Notes under the pieces: generated by a model | Database searches by the model: none | Told to the model about the DNA's origin: nothing | Seen by the model: the letters and a program-made list of their open reading frames with translations, nothing else | From: Kitasatospora sp. NBC_01246 | GTDB lineage: Bacteria > Actinomycetota > Actinomycetes > Streptomycetales > Streptomycetaceae | DNA: 64,000 nucleotides | Reading direction: 5' to 3' | NCBI RefSeq assembly: GCF_036226505.1 | Contig: NZ_CP108484.1 | Coordinates: forward strand, 434,001 to 498,000 | Part shown: positions 16,041 through 24,422 of the stretch, one piece after another | How the letters are laid out: each line of letters opens with the position of its first letter | Numbering within the stretch: the stretch's first letter is position 1 | Position numbers and translations under genes: made by a program

Positions 16041-16328
16041 GTCGAGGTGGACTCCATCTGCCGCCTGCACTCATCTGTCATGGCCGCAGTATGTGACGCA
16101 CGCCACTCGCCCTCAACAGGACGCGCTCGGGGTTCGCCGATCCGGGACGGGCGGGCGGGCGGGCGGCGGGGAGGCGAGCCACGGCCTGCCCCGGCGGCAC
16201 CGCGCGGTTGCGCGAACGCGCACCCCGCGAAGGCCCGGTGAACCCCTCGGACCTGAGCAGCCGTCACCTCGACAGAGGAAGCCGTCCGCCGGACGGGCGG
16301 CTCCGGTCCGCGCTACTGAGGAGTACCC

Positions 16329-16748
16329 ATGAAGAAGATCAAGACGGCGGTGGCCGCCGCCGTTCTCGCCGGTGTCGCGTCGATGGCCGCGCCCGCCAGC
16401 GCGGTGGCGGAGCCGATGCACTGCACCAGCCCGGCTTGGGGCGGCGAGTACCTCTGCGGCGGCGAGTTCGGCCAGCCCGGCATGGCCGAGTACGCCTACC
16501 GGGACGGTCGCCGACAGGTGTTCGTCATCGGCACCGACCACGCCGTGTGGACGCGTTCGAGCAGCGCGGCCGGCAAGAAGACCGCTTGGACGTCCCTGGG
16601 CGGCTACCTGATCGGTGGCGTCGGCATCATCGCCTCGGACACGGGCGGGGGCCAGTTCGAGGTCGGCGCGAGGGGCACGGACGGCGGCCTCTGGGCCCGG
16701 AGCCACGCCGCGAACGGCAGCTGGACGGCCTGGGCCCGGATCGCCTAG
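16329..16748 (+). CDS. small secreted protein with propeller-type repeats
   Basis: A 139-residue exported protein. A signal peptide (MKKIKTAVAAAVLAGVASM, cleaved near ASAVAEP) is followed by two related ~45-residue units: RQVFVIGTDHAVWTRSSSAA with TAWTSLGGYLI, and GQFEVGARGTDGGLWARSHA with SWTAWARIA. This W-pattern is that of PLL-type β-propeller lectin repeats, but two repeats cannot close a propeller, so it must oligomerise or bind as a fragment. A GAGGAG ribosome-binding site precedes ATG at 16329. C at residues about 32 and 43 could form a disulfide. Function not known. Confidence 0.75.
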   Translation: MKKIKTAVAAAVLAGVASMAAPASAVAEPMHCTSPAWGGEYLCGGEFGQPGMAEYAYRDGRRQVFVIGTDHAVWTRSSSAAGKKTAWTSLGGYLIGGVGIIASDTGGGQFEVGARGTDGGLWARSHAANGSWTAWARIA

Positions 16749-16866
16749 CACCCCGACTCCCCCGGCCCGTCGGGCATGCGAGCGTGCGCGCGTCGACGTC
16801 GGCGGCGAGCCGCGGCCGAGCCGCGTCGTCGTGCCATCGCGCCGCCGGCCGTGCCCTGGCGACGAT

Positions 16867-16892
16867 CTCCCCGCCCGGTGTCCGGCGGGGAG
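16867..16892 (+). terminator. hairpin terminator
   Basis: CTCCCCGCC, 8-nt loop, GGCGGGGAG; perfect 9-bp stem between 16748 and the next gene. Confidence 0.65.
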
Positions 16893-16981
16893 TTCGTCGT
16901 TTCGGCTGCCGGGCGGTCTCACGGAGATCCACCGCCCCGGACGTTCACCGGCTTCCGCACCGGGAGCCGGATCGGCCTGGG

Positions 16982-16987
16982 TACGCT
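16982..16987 (+). promoter_or_regulatory. -10-like box, near-leaderless
   Basis: TACGCT with 7 nt before the ATG at 16995 and no ribosome-binding site between. Confidence 0.4.
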
Positions 16988-16994
16988 CGGCCCC

Positions 16995-17336
16995 ATGGAA
17001 GATCGCGAACAGTACGTGAGGTACCAGCGGGACCGTGCCGTGCTGGCGGCGATCGGGGCCCATCTCGATCCCCAGGTCGATCGGATCACCGTGCGGTTGC
17101 CGCGCTCCGTCGCCGAGTCGGCGGTCGCCGCCTGGGACCGTGACGAGCTGGGCGAGGTCGGCGAGGAGAGCATCGCGGAGTACGAACTGCGCAACGACGC
17201 CGGTGACCTGGCCCTGATCGGCCTGATGATCACCGGCCGCGGTGTGTGGGACGCCGAGGGGGTCGTCGTCGATCTGGGTGTCATGGTCGTCGCGGGGGCG
17301 TTGCGGGCCGCGCTGGAGGCCGGGCCGCACGAGTGA
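16995..17336 (+). CDS. hypothetical protein, 113 aa
   Basis: I do not recognise the family. The protein is acidic and largely helical: MEDREQYVRYQRDRAVLAAI, a DRITVRLPRSVAESAVAAW segment, and a hydrophobic C-terminal stretch (DLALIGLMITGRGVWDAEGV then VVDLGVMVVAGALRAALEAG) too short and polar to be a clear membrane span. Codon bias is normal, and a terminator follows, so the gene is real. It is convergent with the fasciclin gene. Confidence 0.7.
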   Translation: MEDREQYVRYQRDRAVLAAIGAHLDPQVDRITVRLPRSVAESAVAAWDRDELGEVGEESIAEYELRNDAGDLALIGLMITGRGVWDAEGVVVDLGVMVVAGALRAALEAGPHE

Positions 17337-17357
17337 GGGGCCGTTCGCCCGGTGGAC

Positions 17358-17394
17358 GCGGTCCCCGGCCCTGGGACATGGGGCCGGGGACCGC
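17358..17394. terminator. bidirectional terminator
   Basis: Perfect 14-bp stem (17358-17371 with 17381-17394) with a 9-nt loop, midway between convergent stops at 17336 and 17416. Confidence 0.85.
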
Positions 17395-17415
17395 GGTCGG
17401 TGGGGCGACGAAGGG

Positions 17416-18111
17416 TCAGGAGGCGGGCATCAGCACGGTGTCGACGATGTAGACGGTGGCGTTGGCGGTCTGCACGTTCCCGCAGAGGACCTTGGCGGAC
17501 CCGTTGACGGCGAACTCGGGCGTGGCACCCGTGACGGTGACCTCGTCGGCCTCCAGGGTCTTGTGCGCACCGGTCAGGGCCGTCGGGGCCAGCCGCTGCG
17601 GGACGACGTGGTAGGTGAGGATCTTGGTGAGCTTGTCCTTGTCGGCGAGGACGGCGTCGAGGTCGGCCTTGGGCAGCTTGGCGAAGGCGTCGTTGGTGGG
17701 GGCGAAGACGGTGATGTTCTTCGCGGAGTTGAGGGTGTCGACGAGACCGGCCTTCTTGACCGCGGTGACGAGGGTGGAGAGCAGCGGGTTGTTGGAGGCG
17801 GCGGTGGCGACCGGGTCGGCGGCCATGCCCGTGAAGGAGCCGGCGCCGTCCTTGGGGACGGCGGTGCAGGCGGCGCCGAACGGCTGCCCGGTCATCGCCT
17901 GTCCGGCCGTGCTCGCCCCGGCCGTGCTCTGGGCGGCCGGGGAGTCCGGCACGGGTACCGGGTGCGCGGCCCCGGTGGTCGCGGCCGCCGCGGTCGGCGC
18001 CGGGCCGGCCGCCGTGGAGCTGTCGTCGCCCCCGCAGGCGGTGAGCGTGGCGGCGAGGACGCCGCCGACGAGCAGGGCGGTGACGGGCTTGCGGCGCAGG
18101 ATGGTGGTCAT
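17416..18111 (-). CDS. fasciclin-domain lipoprotein (MPT70/MPT83-like)
   Basis: A 231-residue exported lipoprotein. The signal peptide ends in the lipobox LTAC with C26 as the modified Cys; an Ala/Thr/Pro linker (about 27-75) leads to one FAS1 domain (about 80-231) with the family motifs NITVFAPTNDAFAKL and ILTYHVVPQRL, ending in NATVYIVDTVLMPAS. In mycobacteria the related MPT70/MPT83 proteins are SigK targets; here sigK and rskA lie 1.6 kb away beyond the oxidoreductase, so the same regulon is likely. It follows the oxidoreductase gene by 59 bp on the same strand. Ligand not known. ATG at 18111 with an A/G-rich GAAAGAAA upstream. Confidence 0.88.
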   Translation of the reverse strand: MTTILRRKPVTALLVGGVLAATLTACGGDDSSTAAGPAPTAAAATTGAAHPVPVPDSPAAQSTAGASTAGQAMTGQPFGAACTAVPKDGAGSFTGMAADPVATAASNNPLLSTLVTAVKKAGLVDTLNSAKNITVFAPTNDAFAKLPKADLDAVLADKDKLTKILTYHVVPQRLAPTALTGAHKTLEADEVTVTGATPEFAVNGSAKVLCGNVQTANATVYIVDTVLMPAS

Positions 18112-18170
18112 CGGTTTCTTTCTCTTTCGGATGGGTGGTGGCGTCCCGCTCGGAGCGGGGGTCGGACGGT

Positions 18171-19446
18171 TCACAGGACGGTGACGACGGTGCTGTGCCA
18201 GCCCGTCGCACCGGCCGGGAAGGGCGGTCTGCGGGTCTCCTCCTGGACGGCCCCGGTCGCGTCGGTGGCGCGGACCTCCAGGCGGTGCGTGCCGGGCGTG
18301 GCCGAGCGCCAGGTGTGGTGCCACTGCCGCCACACGTCGGGCCCGGCGTCGGCGGCGAGCACCGCCTCCTGCCAGGGCCCGCCGTCGACGCGGACCTCGA
18401 CGGCGGCGACGCCGCAGTGGGTCGCCCAGGCCGTGCCGGCGACGGTGACGTCCCCGCCTGGCACCCGTGCGAAGGCGGCGGGCACGTCGATGCGGGAGGC
18501 GGTGCGCACCTCGCCGGTGCGGTCCCACCCGCGCTGCACCCAGTACGGGTCGCGGGGCGGCGAAGGTGGTGACCTCCAGGTCGACCAGCCACCTGGTGGC
18601 GGAGGTGTAGCCGTAGAGGCCCGGGACGACGGTGCGGCAGGGGAAGCCGTGTTCGACGGGCAGCGGCGCGCCGTCTATGCCGATCGCCAGCAGGGCGGCG
18701 CGGCCGTCCAGGACCGACGCCACGGGTGTGCCGATGGTCATGCCGTCCTCGGAGCGGCCGAGCAGCTGCTCCGCACCGGTCCGCAGACCGGCCCGGCGCG
18801 GCAGGCCCGGCAGCGAGGCCCCGAGCCGGCGGGTGGTGCCCGCGTACGGGCCGCCGACCTCGTTGGAGACGCAGGTCAGGGTGTGGTCGAGTTCCTCCAT
18901 CGGCAGCGCGAGCAACTCGTCGAAGGACAGTTCCAGGGGCCGGTCGACCAGGCCGTGGATCCGCAGCGTCCAGTCGCGCGGGTCGATCCGGGGCAGGGTC
19001 AGGGCCGTGTCGACGCGGTAGAAGTCGGCGGTCGGCGTGCGCAGCGGTGGGAGTCCGGGGATCCGTGGCCCGGCGGCGGGCGGCAGCGCTGGCAGGGGGC
19101 GGGCCGGTGGCGGCAGGACGACGGCCGCGGCGCGGTGGCGGGCCGCCACGGGCCCCAGGGCGACGGCGAGCAGTGCCATGACGGTGTAGATCCCGGTGAG
19201 GAGCACGGTCTTGTCGGAGGTGCCGAAGGAGCGCACCGCCCACTCCTTGACCGCGGTGGGCGCGAGGTCGATCGCGGCCGAGCCGATCGCGATCACCGGG
19301 GCCGCCTGCGGGCGCAGGAGGGCCGCCGCCGTCTCGCCGACGGCGAGGGCCGCGCAGGCGGCGGCCGCGCCGAACGCCATCAGGGCCGTCAGCGCTCCGG
19401 CACGGTCGCGGCGCCCGGCGCGTCGGGTGGTCACATCGTTGCTCAC
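18171..19446 (-). pseudogene. membrane-anchored sulfite-oxidase-family molybdopterin protein, single frameshift
   Basis: Two minus-strand frames together give one complete protein of about 425 residues: three predicted membrane segments at the N-terminus, then a molybdopterin domain with the Mo-ligand Cys in HTLTCVSNEVGGPY and SATRWLVDLEVTTF, then a dimerisation (Mo-co dimer) domain beginning RDPYWVQRGWDRTG-like and ending HSTVVTVL. The frame changes in a run of four C on the minus strand at about 18553-18558; removing one base restores TTFAA-RDPYWVQRGWDRTG. It is either a real inactivation or a homopolymer sequencing error. Start: a SigK-type promoter ends at 19454 and predicts a leaderless GTG at 19446; ATG 19455 would lie inside the -10. 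Related membrane oxidoreductases sit in SigK loci of other actinobacteria. Confidence 0.8.
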
Positions 19447-19453
19447 ACTCCCC

Positions 19454-19480
19454 ATTCGGTCGGCTCGGCGCCGCGGATGG
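19454..19480 (-). promoter_or_regulatory. SigK-type promoter of the oxidoreductase-fasciclin operon
   Basis: On the minus strand CCATCC (19480-19475), 15 nt, CCGAAT (19459-19454). These hexamers are those described for mycobacterial SigK. A start about 7-8 nt later falls on the GTG at 19446, so the mRNA is probably leaderless. The sigK gene itself begins 260 bp away, divergently. Confidence 0.65.
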
Positions 19481-19713
19481 GTCCGTTGCCCGGGTTCACT
19501 CGATCGGGTGAGGGGGGCGACCGGATCCGTCCGAAGGCAATCCGCCGGCCCGCCGGGGGCGAATACCGTCCGACCGGTGAACGACATTCCTGAAGCCCCG
19601 AACCAGGCCCGGACGGTCGCCGTGCCTGCCGCACGCGACCGTCCGGCCGGTACGCCTCGCCGCTGCATCCGCCCGGCCGGTCACCGGAGTTGCGGATCGC
19701 GGGGGCGTGGCAG

Positions 19714-20298
19714 GTGACCGCCGTCGCCTTCCTGCCCGGCCGCTCCGAGCCGCCGGGCGACCTCAAGGCGGTGATGGCGCTCGTCGCCGCCGGTGATCAC
19801 GAGGCGTTCGCCCGGCTGTACGACGCGGTGGCCGGCCCGGTGTTCGGCCTGGTTCGCCGGATCCTTCGGGACGAGGCCCAGTCGGAGGAGGTGACGCAGG
19901 ACGTGATGCTGGAGGTGTGGCGCGGCGCGGCCCGCTACGACCCGCTGCGCGGGGAGGTACTGCCCTGGGTGATGACCATCGCCCACCACCGTGCCGTGGA
20001 CCGGGTCCGGCACTGCGAGGCGGCGGCCGACCGCGACCGGACGGTGGCCGCCGGCAGCCGGGAGACGCCCTTCGACGAGGCCGCCGAAGGAGCCGGTACC
20101 TGGATGGAGCGACAACAGGTCCGGCACTGCCTGCGGCGCCTGACCGATCTGCAGCGCGAGTCCGTCCTGCTGGCGTTCTACCAGGGCCTGACCCACCGGG
20201 AGGTCGCCGAACGGCTGAGCACCCCGTTGGGCACCGTCAAGACCCGGATGCGCGACGGTCTCATCCGCCTGCGCGACTGCCTGGGAGCCGGATCATGA
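19714..20298 (+). CDS. sigK: ECF RNA polymerase sigma factor SigK
   Basis: A 194-residue ECF sigma factor. Region 2: HEAFARLYDAVAGPVFGLVR then RDEAQSEEVTQDVMLEVWRG and YDPLRGEVLPWVMTIAHHRA, VDRVRH. Region 4: LTDLQRESVLLAFYQGLTHR followed by EVAERLSTPLGTVKTRMRDG. The WMERQQVRHCL link and the HRAVDRVR segment are typical of SigK. It directs polymerase to CCATCC/CCGAAT promoters and is held by the membrane anti-sigma factor RskA, encoded next with an ATGA overlap. GTG at 19714 is preceded by GGGGGCG; TTG at 19690 would add eight residues. The divergent oxidoreductase-fasciclin operon carries such a promoter. Confidence 0.85.
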   Translation: MTAVAFLPGRSEPPGDLKAVMALVAAGDHEAFARLYDAVAGPVFGLVRRILRDEAQSEEVTQDVMLEVWRGAARYDPLRGEVLPWVMTIAHHRAVDRVRHCEAAADRDRTVAAGSRETPFDEAAEGAGTWMERQQVRHCLRRLTDLQRESVLLAFYQGLTHREVAERLSTPLGTVKTRMRDGLIRLRDCLGAGS

Positions 20299-21065
20299 CC
20301 GCCCCCGCCGACAGCGATCTCCACCTGCTCACCGGCGCGTACGCGCTGCACTCCCTCGACGCGGACGAACGTGACGCCTTCGAGGCCCATCTCGGCGGGT
20401 GCGAGAGCTGCGGGGAGGAGGTGGCGGGCTTCGCCGCGGCCCTGAGCCGGCTCGGTACGGCCCAGGCGGTCGAGCCACCGCCGCGGCTGCGGGCGGCGCT
20501 GCTGGCCCGGCTGGAGGGGGAACACCAGTCGCCGCCGCTCCCCCGGCACACCGGCGCGGCCGCGCCCCGGGTCGCGCCGCCCGGCGTCCGCCGGCGGGCC
20601 CGCTGGCCGCGGTTCGCCCTGGCCGCCTCGCTGGCCGCGACCACCGCGCTCGGTGTCCTCGCCGTGCAGCAGCACGAGCAGGCCCGGCGGGCGCGTTCCG
20701 ACGCCGGGCAGTTGCGTGCCCGGCAGGCGGCCTTCGGCGAGTTGCTGACCGCCCCGGACGCCCGGGTGAGCACCGTCACCGCCGGTTCGGGTGTCGGCAC
20801 CGTGGTCTGGTCGGCCGACCGCAACCGGGCCGGGTTCCTCGCCACCGGCCTTCCCGATCCCGGGCCCGGCCGCGTCTACGAACTCTGGCTCGACCACGCG
20901 GGCACCTACCTCCCGGCCGGTCTGCTGCCGGACGGCGACGGCGCCCTCCTGCTCACCGCGCCCCTGGACGGTGCCCGGTCCGTCGGCCTGACGGTGGAGC
21001 CCGCCGGCGGGTCGGTGCGGCCGACCGGCGAGCCCGTGCTGGCCCTGCGCCTGGGGCGGACCTGA
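20295..21065 (+). CDS. rskA: anti-sigma-K factor RskA
   Basis: A 256-residue single-pass membrane protein. The cytoplasmic N-terminus has an anti-sigma (ZAS-like) H-x3-C-x2-C motif at H32, C36, C39 (AHLGGCESCGEE). A membrane segment follows an Arg-rich stretch at about residues 100-118 (FALAASLAATTALGVLAV). The extracytoplasmic RskA domain (about 120-256) has the expected YELWL core (GRVYELWLDHAGTYLPAG) and ends in LALRLGRT. Coupled to sigK by ATGA. In mycobacteria RskA is removed by regulated proteolysis in response to redox or envelope signals; whether that holds here is inferred. Confidence 0.88.
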   Translation: MTAPADSDLHLLTGAYALHSLDADERDAFEAHLGGCESCGEEVAGFAAALSRLGTAQAVEPPPRLRAALLARLEGEHQSPPLPRHTGAAAPRVAPPGVRRRARWPRFALAASLAATTALGVLAVQQHEQARRARSDAGQLRARQAAFGELLTAPDARVSTVTAGSGVGTVVWSADRNRAGFLATGLPDPGPGRVYELWLDHAGTYLPAGLLPDGDGALLLTAPLDGARSVGLTVEPAGGSVRPTGEPVLALRLGRT

Positions 21066-21096
21066 TGCCCGGCCGCCCGGGGCCGGCGGCCGGGCA
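21066..21096 (+). terminator. first terminator after rskA
   Basis: Perfect 12-bp stem (21066-21077 with 21085-21096), 7-nt loop, directly after the stop. Confidence 0.8.
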
Positions 21097-21123
21097 CGCC
21101 GAGGGGGGTGCCGGGCCGCCGGC

Positions 21124-21159
21124 CCGCGGCCGGGTCAGGAGGAGGTGACCCGGCCGCGG
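21124..21159. terminator. second terminator between convergent rskA and MFS genes
   Basis: Perfect 14-bp stem (21124-21137 with 21146-21159) and an 8-nt loop; 56 bp past the MFS stop on the other strand, which it probably serves. Confidence 0.8.
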
Positions 21160-21214
21160 TGCGGCGGACGGCGGTGTTCGGCGGGCTTCCGCGGGCGCCC
21201 TCCCCAGCTGTGCT

Positions 21215-22720
21215 TCACGCGGTGAGGTGCCGCTCCGCGTCGGAGCCGGTGGCGGGCGCGGTGGCGGCGGCGGTGCCGTGCTGCTCTTCCTCGGGGCGGC
21301 CCTTCCTGGGCAGCAGGAAGGTGATCGCGAAGAAGACGGCCAGCAGGCAGGCCTGGACGATCAGCGCGCGGTGGAAGCCGCCGGTGAAGTCACCGGCCTT
21401 GGCCTGGGCGAAGAACACCGAGCCGAAGACCGCGACACCGATGGAACCGCCGACCGCCTGGACCGCCGACAGGACACCGGAGGCGGAACCGATCTCGTCG
21501 TCGTCGACCGCGGCCAGGATGAAGCTGAACAGGGCGGCGATCACCATGCCGGCGCCGATGCCCGCCACCGTCACGCCGGGGACGACGTCCCAGATCGAGA
21601 ACGAGGTAACGTCCAGGCCGTCGAGCTCGAACCACAGCACGCCCGCGCCGGCCAGCTGGACCAGCGGTCCGATCTGCAGCACCTTGCGGCCGATCCTGTC
21701 CGCGAGGAACGCGCCGCTGACCGCGCCGCCGATCGCGGTTCCCACCGCGAGGGGCAGGTTGCCCAGTCCCGCCTCACCGGCGGTGAAGTGCCGGCCGATC
21801 TGGAGGAACAGGGTAAGAACGAGCTGGGTGCCGATGAGCCCGCCGAAGAACAGGGCGATGCCGCCGAGGCCTACGGTGAAGGCCGGCTTGCGAAGCAGGC
21901 CCGGGGTCACCAGCGGCTCGCGTCCTGCGGCTGCCGTGCGGCGCTGCTGGAGGGCGAAGAGGGCGAAACCGGTCGCCGAGGCGGCCATGGACAGCCATGT
22001 CCACAGCGGCCAGCCGTTCTCCTGCCCCTGGTTGAGCGGCAGCACCAGCAGGGCGCAGGACGCCACGACCAGCGCGGCGCCGGTCGTGTCGACCCGTACG
22101 GAGCGGTCGCCCGCCTTCTTGGGCAGGAACTTCGCGGCGACGATCAGTGCCGCGATTCCGATGGGCAGGTTGACCAGGAACACCGACCGCCAGCCCAGGT
22201 CGAAGTAGTCGCCCTCGATGAGGAAGCCGCCCAGGACCGGGCCGATGATGCCGCCCAGGCCGAGGACCGGTCCGAAGACCGCGAAGACCTTGGTGAGCTC
22301 GGGGCCGGAGAAGTTCTCCCGCAGCAGGCCCAGGCCCTGGGGCAGCAGCATCGCTCCGGCGGTGCCCTGCAGCAGGCGGAAGGCGATCAGTGACTCGATG
22401 TTCGGCGCGACCGCGCACAGCAGGGAGCTCGCGGTGAAGGTCGCCAAGCCGATCAGGAACATGCTGCGTCGGCCGAAGCGATCGCCGAGCCGGCCGCCGA
22501 GCACGAGGCCGGCGCCCAGGGTGAGGGCGTAGCCGCCGATCACCCATTGCAGTCCGACGGAACCGGCGCCGAGGGACCTCTCCAGGTCCGGCCCGGCAAC
22601 GTTGACGATCGAGGCGTCCAGGAGATCCATGATCTCCGCGACGATCATCACCGCCAGGATCAGCCACCGCCACCGGTATGGCTCGGTCGTCCTGTCGGGG
22701 ATGGGAGACGGGGCACGCAC
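21215..22720 (-). CDS. MFS drug exporter, DHA2/EmrB type
   Basis: A 501-residue, 14-segment major-facilitator exporter. Motifs: LDASIVNVAGPDLERSLG in TM1 (motif D1), GGRLGDRFGRRSMFLIGL (motif A), and GLGLLRENFSGPELTKVFAV with GPVLGGFLIEG in TM5 (motif C). It should export a hydrophobic compound by proton antiport. I prefer the GTG at 22720 because TGGAGG lies 8-9 nt upstream; an ATG at 22735 is itself part of that ribosome-binding site. A MarR gene is divergent, with two operator-like dyads between, so repression lifted by the transported compound is the likely control. Confidence 0.9.
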   Translation of the reverse strand: MRAPSPIPDRTTEPYRWRWLILAVMIVAEIMDLLDASIVNVAGPDLERSLGAGSVGLQWVIGGYALTLGAGLVLGGRLGDRFGRRSMFLIGLATFTASSLLCAVAPNIESLIAFRLLQGTAGAMLLPQGLGLLRENFSGPELTKVFAVFGPVLGLGGIIGPVLGGFLIEGDYFDLGWRSVFLVNLPIGIAALIVAAKFLPKKAGDRSVRVDTTGAALVVASCALLVLPLNQGQENGWPLWTWLSMAASATGFALFALQQRRTAAAGREPLVTPGLLRKPAFTVGLGGIALFFGGLIGTQLVLTLFLQIGRHFTAGEAGLGNLPLAVGTAIGGAVSGAFLADRIGRKVLQIGPLVQLAGAGVLWFELDGLDVTSFSIWDVVPGVTVAGIGAGMVIAALFSFILAAVDDDEIGSASGVLSAVQAVGGSIGVAVFGSVFFAQAKAGDFTGGFHRALIVQACLLAVFFAITFLLPRKGRPEEEQHGTAAATAPATGSDAERHLTA

Positions 22721-22726
22721 GTCAGA

Positions 22727-22761
22727 TACCTCCATGGTGAAGTAATTCCATGATGAAGGTA
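22727..22761. promoter_or_regulatory. two head-to-tail MarR-type dyads
   Basis: Read on the minus strand, TACCTTCATCATGGAATTA (22761-22743) is followed by TACTTCACCATGGAGGTA (22744-22727). The two share the pattern TAC-TTCA-CATGGA--TA and each is partly palindromic. They cover the region just upstream of the MFS ribosome-binding site and lie between divergent MFS and MarR genes, the classic place for autoregulated MarR operators. Confidence 0.55.
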
Positions 22762-22848
22762 AATTGATGGGGGTAGGTTGTCAAAGGCGGGCCGCCCACC
22801 TGGACGCCCGGCGGGCGAGACGAGGTGGCAGTGCCTGTGGAGGAAGCG

Positions 22849-23364
22849 ATGGGCGACGGTGTCGCGGCGCGGCGCGAGCGGCTGATGGAGGGGCTGCGGA
22901 TCCATGGCGGCCACTACGCCGAACTCAGCCGGCGCTTCGCCGCCTGGCTGGGCCTGCACTCCACCGACGCGACCGCGGTGCTGGAGATCGCCGCCGCCGA
23001 GGAACGCGGGGCCCCGCTGTCACCGGCCCGGCTGAGCGAGCGCATCTCCCTGTCCACGGGAGCCACCACCGCGCTCCTCAACCGCCTCGAAGCGGCCGGG
23101 CACATCACCCGCACCCGCGAGCACTCCGACCGGCGCATCGTCACCCTGCGCGGCGGCCCGCACATCCAGGAGCGGGCGGACGAGTTCTTCGGCCCGCTCG
23201 CCCACCGCCTCGACGCCGCGATGGCCCCCTACCCGCCACAACTCCTGCAACAGTTCGAGCAGTTCATCACCGCTCTGAACGCCACCATGGACGCCCACCT
23301 CGCCGAGCGGAGCCCGGTGGCCCCACCCCCCGGCTCCCCCCGGGGGACCGCAGGCGCTGGCTAG
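22849..23364 (+). CDS. MarR-family transcriptional regulator (MFS partner)
   Basis: A 171-residue winged-helix regulator: N-terminal dimerisation helix (RRERLMEGLRIHGGHYAELS), recognition region SPARLSERISLSTGATTALL followed by NRLEAAGHITRTREHSDRRI, wing (DRRIVTLRGG), and C-terminal helices. MarR proteins bind palindromes as dimers and release on ligand. GGAGG at 22839-22843 sets the ATG at 22849; an in-frame GTG at 22825 is less well placed. Divergent from the exporter. The tail is Pro-rich. Confidence 0.85.
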   Translation: MGDGVAARRERLMEGLRIHGGHYAELSRRFAAWLGLHSTDATAVLEIAAAEERGAPLSPARLSERISLSTGATTALLNRLEAAGHITRTREHSDRRIVTLRGGPHIQERADEFFGPLAHRLDAAMAPYPPQLLQQFEQFITALNATMDAHLAERSPVAPPPGSPRGTAGAG

Positions 23365-23415
23365 GGGTGGCGAAGACCGTCGTCACGGCCAGGGCCAGCC
23401 ATCCACCCACAGCGT

Positions 23416-23452
23416 CCGCAGCGGTCGGGCCCCCGGGGCGCGACCGCTGCGG
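23416..23452. terminator. bidirectional terminator
   Basis: Perfect 12-bp stem (23416-23427 with 23441-23452) around a 13-nt C/G-run loop, between convergent stops at 23364 and 23478. Confidence 0.8.
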
Positions 23453-23477
23453 AGCCGGGGCGGGCGCCGCCGGCGGG

Positions 23478-24347
23478 CTACCGGTCGAAATGGTGCCGGT
23501 GTTCGGCCAGGAAGGCGTCGAGGGTGCGGGGCGAGCGGCCGAGGACGTCGGCGACGGTGCTGGTGGGTGTCTCGGGGCGGGCGACGGCCAGTCGCTGGAT
23601 CTCCACGACGTGGTCGGCGAGCCAGTCTGGCATGCCGGCCCGGTGGACGAGGTCGTCGCGCATCTCGTCCGGGGCGAGGTCGACGTACCGGATCAGGCGG
23701 CCGGTCACCGCGGTCAGCCGGGCGGCGAGGTCGGGATGGGAGACGGCCTCCGGTCCGGTCAGGGTGTAGGTGCCGCCCGCGAGGTGACGGCGGGTGAGCA
23801 CGGCGGCCGCGACATCGCCGATGTCGCGGCTGTCGACGTAGTTGCAGGGCGCCTCCCCCATCGCGCCGAGGACGACCCCCTCGGCCACGGCGGGCGCCAG
23901 GCGCAGGAGGTTCTGCATGAACGCGTAGGGCCGCAGGACGGTGCCGGTGAGTCCGGAGGCGCGCAGGTGTGCCTCGACGGCGTGGTGTCCGCGGGATATC
24001 GCGACGGGCGAGTCCGGCTCGGCCGCCGGGGCGGAGACCTTGACGACGTGTCCGATGCCGCTGACCACGGCGATGTCGATGACGCGGGTTTCGAGCGCGA
24101 CCTGCGCGGGGCTGTTGGCCATGGCGAGGAAGAGCTGGTCGGCGCCCTCGAAGGCGGCGCGCAGCGAGTCGGGGTCGCCGGCGTCGGCGTACCGGACCTC
24201 GACGAGCCGGTCGTGCCGCGGGCCGGCGGTGCCGGGGAGCGGCCGCTGCGGGGTGCGGGTGAGGGCGCGCACGGGTACGTCGAGTGCGCGGAGGCTGTGG
24301 AGCAGGGCGGTTCCGGTGGTTCCGGTCGCTCCCATGACAACGATCAT
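23478..24347 (-). CDS. NmrA-like NAD(P)-binding protein
   Basis: A 289-residue atypical short-chain dehydrogenase. The N-terminal Rossmann motif is MIVVMGATGTTGTALLHSLR (GxxGxxG). It continues with VRALTRTPQRP, GADQLFLAMANSPAQVALET, a VVKVSAPAAEPD strand and LRPYAFMQNLLRLAPAVAEG, the pattern of NmrA/HSCARG and NAD(P)H:quinone reductase 2-like proteins. These act as redox sensors or as reductases of quinones. It is second in an operon after a small membrane protein (97-bp gap holding a 12-bp tandem repeat), downstream of a MarR gene. A GAGGA ribosome-binding site precedes the ATG. Confidence 0.85.
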   Translation of the reverse strand: MIVVMGATGTTGTALLHSLRALDVPVRALTRTPQRPLPGTAGPRHDRLVEVRYADAGDPDSLRAAFEGADQLFLAMANSPAQVALETRVIDIAVVSGIGHVVKVSAPAAEPDSPVAISRGHHAVEAHLRASGLTGTVLRPYAFMQNLLRLAPAVAEGVVLGAMGEAPCNYVDSRDIGDVAAAVLTRRHLAGGTYTLTGPEAVSHPDLAARLTAVTGRLIRYVDLAPDEMRDDLVHRAGMPDWLADHVVEIQRLAVARPETPTSTVADVLGRSPRTLDAFLAEHRHHFDR

Positions 24348-24422
24348 CGGGTGTCCTCATATACCTGGTGTCTTCCGCGGCGGCGGGTGCCGCCGGGTTC
24401 AGTGACGGCCGGAGCCGGGGCC

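Noticed and set aside
17416..19668. A single 750-residue oxidoreductase-fasciclin fusion protein on the minus strand
   Set aside because: The continuous frame arises from the frameshift; the fasciclin gene has its own start, signal peptide and lipobox at 18111.
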